Assembly (NCBI RefSeq): GCF_902686445.1
Contig: NC_062213.1
Coordinates: 60,950,991 to 61,014,990, forward strand
Reading direction: 5' to 3'
Length of the DNA: 64,000 nucleotides
From: Sciurus carolinensis
Lineage: Eukaryota; Chordata; Mammalia; Rodentia; Sciuridae
Under the pieces are notes generated by a model. The model was not told the origin of the DNA and made no database searches. It saw only the letters and a program-made list of their open reading frames with translations. Position 1 is the first letter of the stretch. The number at the start of each line of letters is the position of its first letter. The position numbers were made by a program, and so were the translations under genes. Below are positions 21,408-33,322 of the stretch, one piece after another.

Positions 21408-24400
21408 ATGAGTCAAATGACTGGGAATACAAATCATATCACAATAATAACCCTGAATGTTAATGGCCTGAACTCATCAATCAAAAGACATAGACTGGCA
21501 GATTGGATTAAAAAGAAAGATCCAACAATATGTTGCCTGCAAGAGACTCACCTCATAGAAAGAGATAACCATAGACTAAAGGTGAAAGGATGGGGAAAAA
21601 CATACCATGCACACGGACACAGCAAAAAAGCTGGAGTATCCAACCTCATTTCAGATAATGTGGACTTGAAGCCAAAACTAGTCAGAAGGGATAAAGAAGG
21701 ACATTACATGCTGCTTAAGGGAAGCATAAATCAGCAAGACATAACAATCATTAATATCTATGCCCCGAACATTGGCTCATCCACGTACATCAAACAAATC
21801 CTTCTCAATTCCAGAAATCAAATAGACCACAACACAATAATACTAGGCGATTTTAACACACCTCTCTCACCACTGGATAGATCTTCCAAACAAAAATTGA
21901 ATAAAGAAACCGTAGATCTCAATAACACAATCAACAATTTAGAATTAACAGATATATATAGAATATACCATCCAACAAAGAATGAATACACTTTCTTCTC
22001 AGCAGCACATGGATCCTTCTCTAAAATAGACCATATTTTATGCCACAAAGCTACTGTTAGCAAATACAAGAAGATAGAGATACTACCTTGTACTCTATCA
22101 GATCATAATGGATTGAATTTAGAAATAAATGACAGAATAAAAAACAGAAACTTCTCCAATACCTGGAGATTAAATAATACACTATTATATGATGAATGGA
22201 TAACAGAAGACATCAGGAGGGAAATTAAAAAATTCTTAGAAGTAAACAAGAACAAAACACATCATATCAAAATCTCTGGGACACTATGAAAGCAGTACTT
22301 AGAGGGAGATTTATTTCATGGGGTGCATTCAACAAAAAAAATAGAAATCAACAAATAAACAACTTAATACTACAGCTCAAAGACCTAGAAAAGGAAGAGC
22401 AGACCAATACTAAAAGTAGTAGAATACAGGAAATAGTTAAAATCAGAGCCGAAATCAATGAAATTGAAACAAAAGAAACAATTGGAAAAATTAACAAAAT
22501 AAATAGTTGGTTCTTTGAAAAAATAACCAAATTTATAAACCCTTAGCCACACTAACAAAGAGAAAGGGGGAAAAAACTCAAATTACTAAAATTCGGAATG
22601 AACAAGGAAACATCACAACAGACACGAGTGAAATACAAAACATAATTAGAAGCTATTTCGAAAATCTATACTCCAACAAAACAGAAAACCTCGAAGACAT
22701 CAACAGGTTTTAAGAGACATATGAATTACCTAAACTGAACGAGGAGGACATACACAACTTAAATAAATCAATTTCAAGCAATGAAATAGAAGAGGTCATC
22801 AAAAGCCTACCAACAAAGAAAAGTCCAGGACCAGATGGGTTCTCAGCCGAGTTCTACAAAACCTTTAAAGAAGAGCTCATTCCAATACTCCTCAAAGTAT
22901 TTCATGAAATAGAAGAGGAGGGAACCCTCCCAAACTCGTTCTATGAAGTCAATATCACCCTGATACCTAAACCAGACAGAGACACATCGAGGAAAGAAAA
23001 TTTCAGACCAATATCCTTAATGAACATCGACGCAAAAATTCTCAACAAAATTTTAGCAAATCGCATACAAAAAAATATATTAAAAAGATAGTGCACCACG
23101 ATCAAGTGGGTTTTATCCCAGGGATGCAAGGGTGGTTCAATATTCGGAAATCAATAAATGTAATTCACCATATCAACAGACTTAAAGTTAAGAATCACAT
23201 GATTATTTCAATAGATGCAGAAAAAGCATTTGATAAAATACAGCATCCCTTCATGCTCAAAACACTAGAAAAAATTGGGGTAGTGGGAACATTCCTTAAC
23301 ATTATAAAGGCCATCTACGCTAAGCCCATGGCCAATATCATTCTAAATGGTGAAAAACTGAAAGCGTTCACCCTAAAAACTGGAACAAGGCAGGAATGCC
23401 CTCTTTCACCACTTCTATTCAACATCATCCTTGAGACTCTAGGCAGAGCAATTAGACAAACCAAAGAAATTAAAGGGATACGAATTGGAAAAGAAGAACT
23501 CAAACTATCCCTGTTCGCTGACGACATGATTATATACTTAAAGGAACCTGGAATTCCACCAGAAAACTTTTAGAACTCATAAGTGAATTCAGTAAAGTAG
23601 CAGGTTACAAGATCAATGCTCATAAATCCAATGCATTTTTATACATAAGTGATGAATCTTCAGAAAGAGAAATTAGGAAAACTACCCCATTCACAATAGC
23701 ATCGAAAAGAATAAAATACTTGGGAATCAATCTCACAAAAGAGGTGAAAGACCTCTACAATGAGAACTACAGAACACTAAAGAAAGAAATTAAAGAAAAC
23801 CTTAGAAGATGGAAAGATCTCCCATGTTCCTGGATAGGAAGAATTAATATTGTCAAAATGGCCATACTACCTAAAGTGCTATATAGATTCAATGCAATTC
23901 CTATTAAAATCCCAATGACATACCTTACATAAATAGAACAAGCAATTATGAAATTCATCTGGAAGAATAAGAAACCTAGAATAGCTAAAGCAATCCTCAG
24001 TAGCAAGAGCGAAGCAGGGGGTATCGCAATACCAGATCTTGAACTCTACTACAAAGCAATAGTAACAAAAACGGCATGGTATTGGTACCAAAATAGACAG
24101 GTAGATCAATGGTACAGAATAGAGGACATGGACACAAACCCAAATAAATACAATTTTCTCATACTAGAAAAAGGAGCCAAAAATATGCAATGGAGAAAAG
24201 ATAGCCTATTCAACAAATGGTGCTGGGAAAACTGGAAAACCATATGCAACAGAATGAAATTAAACCCCTATCTCTCACCCTACACAAAACTCAGCTCAAA
24301 ATGGATCAAGGACCTCGGAATCAGACCAGAGACCCTGCATCTTATAGAAGAAAAAGGAGGTCCAAATCTTCAACTTGTTGGCTTACGACCAGACTTCCTT

Positions 24401-25238
24401 AACAGGACTCCCATAGCACAAGAAATAAAAGGAAGAATCAACAACTGGGATAGATTCAAACTAAAAAGCTTTCTCTCAGCAAAGAAAACTATCAGAAATG
24501 TGAAGAGAGAGCCTACAGAGTGGGAGAATATCTTTGCCAACCATACCTCAGATAGAGCGCTAATTTCCAGAATCTATAAAGAACTCAAAAAACTCTACAC
24601 CAAGAATACAAATAATCCAATCGACAAATGGGCTAAGGAAATGAACAGACACTTCACAGAAGATGTACAAGCAATCAACAGATATATGAAAAAATGTTCA
24701 ACATCTCTAGTAATAAGGGAAATGCAAATCAAAACTACCCTAAGATTTCATCTCACCCCAATTAGAATGGCAATTATCAAGAACACAAGCAACAATAGGT
24801 GTTGGCGAGGATGTGGGGGAAAAGGCACACTCATACATTGCTGGTGGGGTTGCAAATTAGTGCAGCCACTCTGGAAAGCAGTATGGAGATTCCTCAGAAA
24901 GCTTGGAATGGAACCACCATTTGACCCAGCTATCCCACTCCTTGGCCTATACCCAAAGGACTTAAAATCAGCATACTACAGAGATATAGCCACATCATTG
25001 TTCATTGATGCTCAATTCACCATAGCCAGATTGTGGAACCAACCTAGATGCCCTTCAGTTGATGAATGGATAAAGAAACTGTGGCATATATATACAATGG
25101 AATATTACTCCACAATGAAGAATGATAAAATTATGGTATTTGCAGGCAAATGGATGAAATTGGAGAATATCATGCTAAGTGAGATAAGCCAATCTCAAAA
25201 AAACTAAAGGACGAATGATCTCGCTGATAAGCGGATGA
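21408..25238 (+). pseudogene. L1 ORF2 (endonuclease and reverse transcriptase), copy A, broken
   Basis: ORF2 protein nicks genomic DNA and primes reverse transcription there. The endonuclease domain is intact for about 290 residues. Using the MSQMTG start, it keeps N17 in LNVNG, E46 in QETHL, D148 in GDFN (codon 21,849-21,851) and H233 in SDHNG. Frame breaks follow near 22,260-22,290 and 22,544, a stop near 22,710, and shifts near 23,090 and 23,571. The reverse transcriptase retains FADD at 23,514-23,525, with [10 protein letters not shown] upstream. A 419-residue block from 23,948 covers the C-terminal part with the Cys-rich segment [20 protein letters not shown] one-base insertion in an A run near 25,200 removes the last residues. 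Dead as a whole, although its catalytic motifs are preserved. Confidence 0.92.
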
Positions 25239-25518
25239 GGACATATAATGGGGGGTGGGAGGGGTTAGCCTTAGGGTTAGGGTTAGGTTTAGGGTTAGGG
25301 ATAAGGAGTGTGGTAAGAATGAAGGAAAGAAGGACTGTATAGAGGGAAAAGAGGGAAAAGAGGGGTGGGAGGGGTGGGGGGTAGGGAAAAAAAATAATGA
25401 ATCAAACATCATTGCCCTATGTAAACGTATGATTACACAAATGGTATGCCTTGTCTCCATGTACAAATAGAGAAACAACATGTATCCCATTTGTATACAA
25501 TAATAATAATAATAAATA
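25239..25518 (+). other. L1 copy A 3' UTR, G-rich, with A-rich tail
   Basis: G-rich on the sense strand (GGGGGGTGGGAGGGG, then AGGGGTGGGAGGGG and GGGGGGTAGGG), so able in principle to form G-quadruplexes. It ends with TGTATCCCATTTG followed by a TAA-repeat tail with AATAAA-like signals. The telomere-type block within it is listed separately. Confidence 0.85.
25271..25300 (+). repeat. Telomere-type hexamers in L1 3' UTR, copy A
   Basis: Five consecutive hexamers in register: TTAGGG at 25,271, 25,277, 25,289 and 25,295, and TTAGGT at 25,283. They sit between the G-rich GGGGTGGGAGGGG block and an AAGGAGTG tract, the same position as in copies C and D. Confidence 0.95.
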
Positions 25519-25526
25519 GTAGACTT

Positions 25527-25576
25527 AAAGCCGAGTATGGTAGTAGGTGCCTATAGTCCCAATTTAAAAAAAAAAA
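25527..25576 (+). mobile_element. Truncated B1-type SINE with A tail
   Basis: 'GCCGAGTATGGTAGTAGGTG' and then CCTATAGTCCCAAT match the first 35 or so bases of a B1/7SL-derived SINE (GCCAGGCATGGTGGTGCACG, then CTGTAATCCCA). A 14-base A run follows directly, so the body is missing. It may be a very short B1 transcript product or an internally deleted copy. Confidence 0.5.
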
Positions 25577-27284
25577 AAATAGAGATGATCTTAAATTTTA
25601 ACTTTAATTTACAATCATTGGTTATAAGCATATGGAAATGTAATTAACTTCCTTATATTAATCTCTAATATCTTTAATCTGGCATTTTTATTATTTTTTT
25701 GTCGTTGTAAAAACATATCATGTTCATTCTTAATTGAGTAATTTCAATGTTTGATTTAGGATTTGTAGTATAATTTTTTCACTGACCACAATCTTCCCTC
25801 CAGTGATACTGTGCTGCCTCTCATACTGCTTAACGACCTTACAGGTAGTATTCTTTTATTCTTCCCTCCTGGCCTCTGCGCTTTCCTTGTGTCTTCTACA
25901 TATGTTACAATTGCCACAATATATTGCTACTCTAAATACAATTGGAAATTATAATTATTTAAAGTTAGTTGTTAAAGGAAGGTAAGTAAGAAGGTATTTT
26001 CATATTTACTTTTGTCATTCCAATTTCCAGTGCTCTGAATTTCCTCATGGAGTAGTTTTTTATTCATTCAAATCTGAAATTCCTTGACCATTAAAAACAA
26101 TTTTGTTCTTTGTTGGAAAGCTTTCAGTACAATAAATTATTTATAGGTGGCTAAAATTTTCCTTGAAGGTCATTTTGTAGTTATTTTCCTCATCATGGCT
26201 CCCCAAAACAAAGGTATTATTTTTGAAATATCTTCTTTTCCAAGTATTTTCTTCTCAACTAACCCTAATTTAGAATTCCTCATAAAATTTGTGAGGGAGC
26301 TCATAACATTGGAGAAGAATTCTTAAATAAGAAACCCAGAGGTCTATTTCCACTTCCTTCCTAAATGTCACAAGACCACCACGAATAGTTAATGATTCGC
26401 TGTGAAGCCATGAGAAATAAAATCAGTGAGCAGTAATGGTATATGCACCCCCTACCTCTGAATTTACTACCATCTTTCTTCTGGGTCTGAGCTTCACCTC
26501 TGGTTTTGAACTGAAGCTTTTGTCAGATTACAAGGTCCTTTACTGAAAAGAATTTACAGTGTCTGTGTTGTATCACAACCAGTTAATATTTAAGTTGCTT
26601 GTCTGTTATCTCATTATGTCAAAAAGAATGCATGCAATTAATGGTAACCTAAACAACAGATTATACTAGTTTGGAGGGAAGCAGGAAAGGCCCTAAGGAT
26701 TCTAAAGGAAGAGCTCCTTTCTACAGCAAGTCTGACAATCACAATAGAATATGGTTATTATAATATGTCACTATTTTAATAGTGACAGAAATAATCAAAT
26801 AGTAGTTTCAAATGGGAAAACTAATTAAAAGTTACTAGAAGTTTCACAATATAAACATTGCTTTGTAATTAATGTGCTTGTCATATGAACAGTTGAGTAT
26901 GCTTCTTGGGGAAAAGATGCTGGAATTTAATTCATTTAAATGTGAATAATAATGCTTCTAAATAATGCAAAAAACAAAACAGTCTGAAACTAGTAAGGGT
27001 AAGTACAGTCAGTTAATACCAGTCCACTATCAAATCAGATATTTATTAAATATTTACTGTCATAGGTATTTTGCTGTATCCTAAGTGATAAAAAATTAGT
27101 AATGTCCAGTTCCTATCCTAAAATACTCTATTATTTAAGTAGAGAAAATAAGAAAACTTTTATATTCATAGTAGAAATTAAGTATTTTTGAAAAGTATTA
27201 ATCAATTTCAATGCAATATAAAGTTTAGTCAATATTATATGACAAGATCCATGGGAGAAAAGGACCTGCAGATTTATTTAAATT
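25577..27284. other. Gene-free stretch
   Basis: AT-rich sequence without a recognisable gene. An antisense L2-type trace (about 27,035-27,170) reads 'atttattaaatatttactgtcataggtattttgctgtatcc', parallel to 'atttattgagcacctactatgtgcc...gctggggatac'. Nothing else was identified. Confidence 0.55.
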
Positions 27285-27770
27285 AAAAGTACTGTACAAT
27301 CTAGGCACAGTGGCACACACCTGTAATCCCAGTGGCTTGGGAGGCTGAGGCAGGAGGATTGCAAGTTCCAAGCCAGCCTCTGCAATTTAGCAAGACCCTA
27401 AGAAATTTAGTGAGATGCTGTCTCTAAATAAAATATAAAAATTTGGTAGAGGGGAGTGAGAGGAGTGGAAGGGGTATGGGAGAAGGAAGGATAGTAGAGT
27501 GAAACAAACATTATTAACTCACGTACACATATGACTGCATATGTGTACCAATGTGATCCTACAATATGTACAATCAGAAAAATGAGAAATTACACTCTAT
27601 TTATGTATGATTTATCAAACTGTATAAATGCATTCTGATGTCATGCACAACTAATCAGAACAAATAAAAAATAAAAATAAATTTTAAAAAAAGGCCTGAG
27701 AATGTAACTCAGTGGGTAAACGTCCCTGGGTTCAATCTCTGATACAAAAAAAAAAAAAAGTACTCTACAA
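27285..27770 (+). mobile_element. Composite B1-ID SINE split by an L1 fragment
   Basis: The B1 half (27,301-27,441; CTGTAATCCCAGTGG, GGAGGCTGAGGCAGGAGGAT) is separated from its ID half (27,692-27,745; GTAACTCAGTGGGTAAAC, then GGGTTCAATCTCTGATAC) by about 250 bases of L1 3' sequence. Target duplications AAAAGTACTGTACAA (27,285-27,299) and AAAAGTACTCTACAA (27,756-27,770) bracket the whole, showing that both halves came from one insertion and the L1 piece arrived later. Confidence 0.85.
27442..27690 (+). mobile_element. L1 3' end fragment nested in SINE
   Basis: A purine-rich start (GGGGAGTGAGAGGAGTGG, then GGGAGAAGGAAGGATAG) is followed by 'aaacaaacattattaactcacgtacacatatgactgcat'. The end reads 'gcattctgatgtcatgcacaactaatcagaacaaataaaa', an L1 3' UTR and tail of a subfamily different from copies A, C and D. 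It is 5'-truncated, as usual for L1. Confidence 0.7.
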
Positions 27771-27795
27771 AACCTCCTAAAGAATTGAATCTTGA

Positions 27796-28353
27796 GGAGC
27801 ACCCCCCACCACTGTTGGACACTGGCGCTGAGCCTGCCCACCCCCACACCAAGGACGGAGGCCAGTAGTTGAGCCTGCCCGCCTGCCCCCCTACTGCTGA
27901 GGGACACTGTGCTTACCTCCATGCTGACTCTGTGCACCTCCACTGTGGCTCCCCAGCTTCTTTGGAGGCTGCTGCAGGCAGTTTGAATTATTCCTGAGGG
28001 CGTGGTCATCATCCTTGATGACTCCCTTTCTGAGACACCTACAGGAGACTGGAAGCCATTTGACAGGTACCTCTATTTACTCACTTGCATCCTATACCCT
28101 TCCCCATCCTCTTGTTCACAACTAGAAACACTGTAAATCGTAATCAAACTCATCCTGTTCATTACACTAATGTTAAAGTCTTTATAGGGGCTATCTGGTT
28201 CAGGGCTGCATTTTCTCTGTATTGGATTCTACTGATATTGATCTCCCCTTCAAAGGAGAGGTAGTGCAAAACTGTAGGGTCATAATAAGCCTATAGGGGG
28301 GGAACTTCAGTATCTCTGATCTTCACTGCTAGAGGGGAATATATAGAAACAAT
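27796..28353 (+). promoter_or_regulatory. L1 copy B 5' UTR
   Basis: Moderately GC-rich sequence between the 5' target duplication and the ORF1 start. I find no AAGATGGCGGC-type motif in it. The minus-strand frame of 123 residues here has no protein signature. Confidence 0.6.
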
Positions 28354-29363
28354 ATGAAAAAATAGGGGAAGAAAGTGTCCCTAACAAACCAAGATGCTAT
28401 TGTGATAGAATCCAATGACAGCATGGCAGTAGAAATGACAGAGAAACAGTTTAGAATCTGCATAATCAAAATGATCCATGAAGCAAAAGACAAGAGAGCA
28501 AATGCAGGCAATACATGACCATTCCAATAAACAGTTAAAAGAGCAAATGTAGGAAGGAAAAGAACACTTCAATAAAGAGATAGAGATTTTGAAAAAAAAA
28601 AAAAAAAACAAATACTTGAAATGAAAGAAACAATAAACCAAATTAAAAACTCAATAGAAAGCATCACCAACAGAATAGATCTTGTGGAATACAGAATCTC
28701 ACACAATGAAGACAAAATATTTAATATTGAAAATAAAGTTGAACAAACTGAGAAAATGTTAAGAAGTCATGAACAGAATCTCCAAGAATTATGGAATATC
28801 ATGAAAAGATCTAATTTAAGAATTCTTGGGATTGAGGAAGGCACAGAGATACAAACCAAAAGAATGAATAACCTGTTCCATGAAATAATATCAGAAAATT
28901 TCCCAAACCTGAAAAATGAAATGGAAAATCAAATATAAGAGGCTTACAGAACACCAGGTGCACAAAATTACAACAGATCCACACCAAGACACATTATAAT
29001 GAAAATACCTCACATAAAAAATAAAGATAGGATTTTAAAGGTTGTGAGAGAAAAGCATCAGATTACATAAGGGGAAACCAATACAGATGGATATTAGCAT
29101 ATTTCTCAGCTCAGACTCTAAAAGCAAGAAGGACCTGGAATAATATATTTCAAGCTCTGAAAGAACACAGATGCCAAACAAGAATCCTATACCCAGCAAA
29201 ACTAACCTTCAGATTTGATGATGAAATAAAATCTTTCCACAATAAACAAAAGTTAAAAGAATTTACAAATAGAAAACCTGCCCTACAGAACATTCTCAGC
29301 AAAATATTTCATGAGGAGGAAGTGAAAAACAATACAAGTCAGCAAAGGAAGAAACTACCCTAA
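28354..29363 (+). pseudogene. L1 ORF1, copy B, degraded
   Basis: It starts at ATG 28,354 but meets an in-frame stop after three codons. A 17-base A run (28,592-28,608) follows in the coiled-coil region. The frame then reopens from 28,621 with MKETINQIKNS and the RRM-like block NLRILGIEEGTEIQTKR, and ends early at a TAA near 28,936. The C-terminal domain follows in pieces (CCACACCAAGACACATTATA, equivalent to PRHIIM) to the homologous TAA at 29,361-29,363. No functional RNA-binding protein can be made from it. Confidence 0.88.
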
Positions 29364-29430
29364 AGGAAAAGCTAATCAAAGGAGAAACCAAGTCAAGTCA
29401 ATTCAAGTTAAAAACCAAAAATAAACCAAA

Positions 29431-32400
29431 ATGACCAGGAATACAAACCATATCACAATAATAACCCTGAATGTCAATGGCCTAAACTCAAGAATCAAAA
29501 GACATAGACTGGCAGATTGGATTAAAAAGAAAGACCCAACAATATGCTGCCTTCAAGAGACTCATCTCATAGAAAAAGGCATCCACAGACTAAAGGTGAA
29601 AGGATGGGGAAAAACATCATGTACATGGACCCAATAAAAAAAGCAGGGATCTCCATCCTCATATCAGATAAAGTGGACTTCAAACCTAAGTTAGTCAAAA
29701 GGGATGAAGAAGAACATTTCATACTGCTTAAGGGAAGCATAAAACAGCAAGATATAACAATTTTAAATATTTATGCCCCAAACAATGGAGCATCTATGTA
29801 TATCAAACAGACCCTTCTGAATTTTAAGAATCGAATAGACCAAAACACATTAATAGTGGGGGACTTTAACACACCACTCTCACAACTGGATAGATCCTTC
29901 GAACAAAAACTGAAAAAAGAAACTATAGAACTAAATAATAACAATCAATGATATAGACCTAATGGATATTTACAGAGTATTTCATCCATCATCGAGTGAA
30001 TATACTTTCTTCTCAGCAGCTCATGGATGCTCCTCCAATATAGACCATATGATATGCCACAAAGAAGTCATTAGTAAATACAAAAAAATAGAGATACTAC
30101 CCTGTATCCTATCAGACCATAATGGAATGCAATTAGAAATCAATGATAAAATAACAAACAAAAACTTCTCATACACCTGGAGACTAAATAATATGATATT
30201 GAATGATGCAATGATAACAGAAGACATCAGGGAAGAAATTAAAAAATTCTTAGAGGTAAATAAAAGCAATGACAACATATCAAAATCTCTAGGACACTCT
30301 GAAAGCAGTACTAAGAGGAAAGTTCATTGCATTGAGCTCATACATTAAAAAAATAAAAAGTCAACAACTAAATGACCTAACATTACATCTCAAAGCCCTA
30401 GAAAAAGAATAGATCAACACCAAAAATAGTAGAAGACAGGAAATAATTACTATCAGAACTGAAATCAATGAAAATGAAACATGAGAAACAATTCAAAAAA
30501 TTGATAAAATAAAAAGTTGGTTCTTTGAAAAAGTAAACAAAATTGATAAACCCCTAGCCACACTAACCAAGAGAAGGAGAGAGAAAACTCAAATTACTAG
30601 AATTCATGATGAAAAAGGAAAGATCACGACAGACACCATTGAAATACATAATTAGAAGTTACTTTGAAAACCTAAACTCCAACAAAATAGAAAATATCAA
30701 ATACATTGACAAATTTTTAGAGACGTATGATCCTCCCAAACTGAATCAGGAAGATGCGCACAATCTAAACATCAATTTCAAGCACCTAAATGGAAGAATC
30801 CATCAAAAGCCTACCAACCAAGAAAAGCCTAGGACCAGATGGATTCTCACCCAAATTCTACAAGAATTTTAAAGAACTGATACCAATACTTCTCAAAGTA
30901 TTCTAGGAAATAGAAAAGGAAGGAACCCTTTCAAATTCATTCTATGAGGCTAGTATCACACTGATACAAAAACCAAACAAAGACACACCAAGAAAAGTAA
31001 ACTTTAGACCATTATGCCTGATGAACAAAGGTGCAAAAACCCTTAACAAAATACTGGTAAATCACATAAAAAATATATTAAAAAGATAGTGCACCATGAT
31101 CAAGTGGGGTTTATCCCAGGGGTGCAAGGTGGGTTCAACATCCAGAAATCAATAAATGTAATTCATCACATCAATAGACTTAAAGAATCATATGATTATT
31201 TCAATAGATGCTGAGAAAGTGTTTAATAAAATACAGCACCCCTTGATGCTTAAAACACTAGAAAAAATAAGGATAGTAGGAACATACCTCAACATTATAA
31301 AGGCTATCTATGCTAAGCCCATGGACAACATCATTCTAAATGGAGAAAAACTGAAAGCATTCCCTTTAAAAATTGGAACAAGACAGGGATGCCCTCTTTC
31401 ACCCTTCTATTCAACGTTGTCCTTGAAACACTGGACAGAGCAATTAGACAGTCCAAAGAAATCAAAGGGATACAAATAGAAAAAGAAGAACTCAGGCTGT
31501 CACTATTTGCCAATGACATGATTCTATATTTAGAGGATCCAAAAATCTCCACTAGAAAACTTCTAGAACTAATAAATGAATTTAACAAAGTAGCAGTTAT
31601 AAAATCAATACACATAAATCTAATGCATTTCTTTTCATAAGTGATGAATCCTCTGAAAAAGAAATTAGGAAAACCACTCCATTCACAATAGCATCAAAAA
31701 AATTTTTTTTAAACTTGGGAATCAACCTAACAAAAGAAGTGAAAGACCTCTACAATGAAAAGTACAGAACACTAAAGAAAGAAATTGAAGAAAACCTTAG
31801 AAGATGGAAAGATCTCCCATGTTCTTGAATAAGCAGAATTAACATTGTCAAAATGGTCATTCTACCAAAGGCACTATACAGATTCAATGCAATTCCAAAT
31901 AAATCCCAATGACATTCCTCATAGAAATAGAGAAAGCAATCAGGAACTTCACCTGGAAGAACAAGAGACCTTGAATAGCCAGAACAATCCTGAGTAGAAA
32001 CAGTAAAATGAAACAAACCTCTGTCTTTCATCCTGCACAAAACTCAACTCAAAATGGATCAAGGACTTAGGAATTAGACCAGAGACCCTACACCAAATAG
32101 AAGACAAAGTAGGCCTGAATCTTCATCATATTGGCTTAGGATCAGACTTCCTTAACAAGACTCCCAAAGTACAAGAAATCAAAGCAAGAATCAATAAATG
32201 GGATGAATTCAAATTAAAAAGCTTTTTTGCAGCAAAGGATACAATCAATAATGTGATGAATTCAAATTAAAAAGCTTTTTTGCAGCAAAGGATACAATCA
32301 ATAATGTGAAAAGAGAAACCACAGAGAGAAAATCTTTTTCACATGCATTTCAGATAAAACTCTAATCTCCAAAATTTATAAAGAACTTATAAAACTTTAC

Positions 32401-33037
32401 ACCAAAAATAGAAAGAACTCAATCAATAAATGGTCCAAGGAACTGGACAGACACTTTATAGAAGATATACGGGCAATTAATAAATATATGAAAAGGTGTT
32501 CAACATCTCTAGTAATTAGAGAAATACAAATTGAAACAACTCTAAGATTTCATCTTACTCCCATTAGAATGGCTATTGTCAAGAACACAAACAATAATAG
32601 ATGTTGGTGTGGATGTGGGGGAAAAGGCACACTCATACATTGCTGGTGGAGTTGAAAATGGGTGCAGCCACTCTGGAAAGCAGTGTGCAGAATCCTCAGA
32701 AAACTTGGAATGGACCCACCTTTTGACCCAGTTATCCCACTCCTCAGTTTATACCCAAAGGACTTAAAATCAGCATACTACAGTAACAGTCACATCAATG
32801 TTTACAGCAACTCAGTTAACAATAGCTAGAATGTGGAACCAACCTACATACCCTTCAACAGATGAATGGATTAAGAAACTGTGGTATATATACACAATGG
32901 AATATTATTCAGACATAAAGAAGAATAATATTATGGCATTTGCAAATAAATGGATAGAATTGGAGAATATCATGCTAAGTGAAATAAACCAATCCTCAAA
33001 AACCACAGGCCAAATGTTTTCCCTGATAAGTGGATAA
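29431..33037 (+). pseudogene. L1 ORF2, copy B, degraded and catalytically altered
   Basis: The endonuclease start is clear (MTRNTNHITIITLNVNG, QETHL, then GDFNTPLS and SDHNG) but split over three frames by a shift near 29,620 and one near 29,945. In the reverse transcriptase the FADD box reads FAND (31,506-31,517), so a metal-binding aspartate is replaced by asparagine. About 250 bases between the equivalents of copy A 24,000 and 24,260 are missing near 32,005. A 53-bp tandem duplication lies at 32,202-32,307. The C-terminal Cys-rich segment is recognisable near 32,600, and the last 79 residues (MFTATQLTIARMWNQ to SLISG) are open. Confidence 0.9.
32202..32307 (+). repeat. 53-bp perfect tandem duplication inside L1 ORF2
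   Basis: Two identical 53-bp units beginning GATGAATTCAAATTAAAAAG and ending ATCAATAATGT lie head to tail at 32,202-32,254 and 32,255-32,307. Since 53 is not a multiple of three it shifts the ORF2 frame. Perfect identity dates it well after the L1 insertion. Confidence 0.95.
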
Positions 33038-33322
33038 TGATATATAATGGGGGTGGGAGTGTAAGGAGTGAGAGAAGAATAGGGAAACTTTATATTATGT
33101 AGAAGGAAATGAGAGGGAGGGGGGGTATGAAAGATGGTGGAATGAGACAGACATCATTACCCTATGCACATGTATGATTACATGAATGGTATGAATCTAC
33201 ATCATGTACAACCATAGACATGAACTGATGTACCCCATTTGTGTACAATGAATCAAAATGCAGTCTGTAAAAAAATTAAAATATAAATAATTTAAAATGA
33301 AAAAAAAAGAATTGGATTTTGA

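Larger units (their letters stand above)
19566..25518 (+). mobile_element. L1 copy A, near full length, young type
   Basis: In order it has a GC-rich 5' UTR (19,566-20,311), a broken ORF1 (20,312-21,359), a 48-base gap, a broken ORF2 (21,408-25,238), a G-rich 3' UTR with telomere-type hexamers, and an A-rich tail of TAATAA units. Total length near 6 kb equals a complete mammalian L1. It inserted into an old antisense L1. I did not find convincing target duplications: CTTAAA occurs near both ends but is too short to rely on. Frameshifts and stops in both ORFs make it non-autonomous. The nucleotide sequence is close to copies C and D. Confidence 0.93.
27796..33306 (+). mobile_element. L1 copy B, full length but old and broken
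   Basis: Target duplications AAGAATTGAATCTTGA (27,780-27,795) and AAGAATTGGATTTTGA (33,307-33,322; two mismatches) define the element. It has a 5' UTR unrelated by eye to those of A, C and D (27,796-28,353), ORF1 (28,354-29,363), ORF2 (29,431-33,037) and a 3' UTR without telomere-type hexamers. Many frame lesions, a deletion of roughly 250 bases in ORF2 near 32,005, and a 53-bp tandem duplication are present. It is older than A, C and D. Confidence 0.92.

Noticed and set aside
23091..25207. Active reverse transcriptase gene in L1 copy A
   Set aside because: FADD and the C-terminal segment are present, but stops and shifts near 22,544, 22,710, 23,571 and 23,930 separate the parts.
25271..25300. 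Interstitial telomere from chromosome fusion or double-strand break repair
   Set aside because: The same block with the same variant hexamer is found at the same L1 position in copy D, so it was carried in by the L1.
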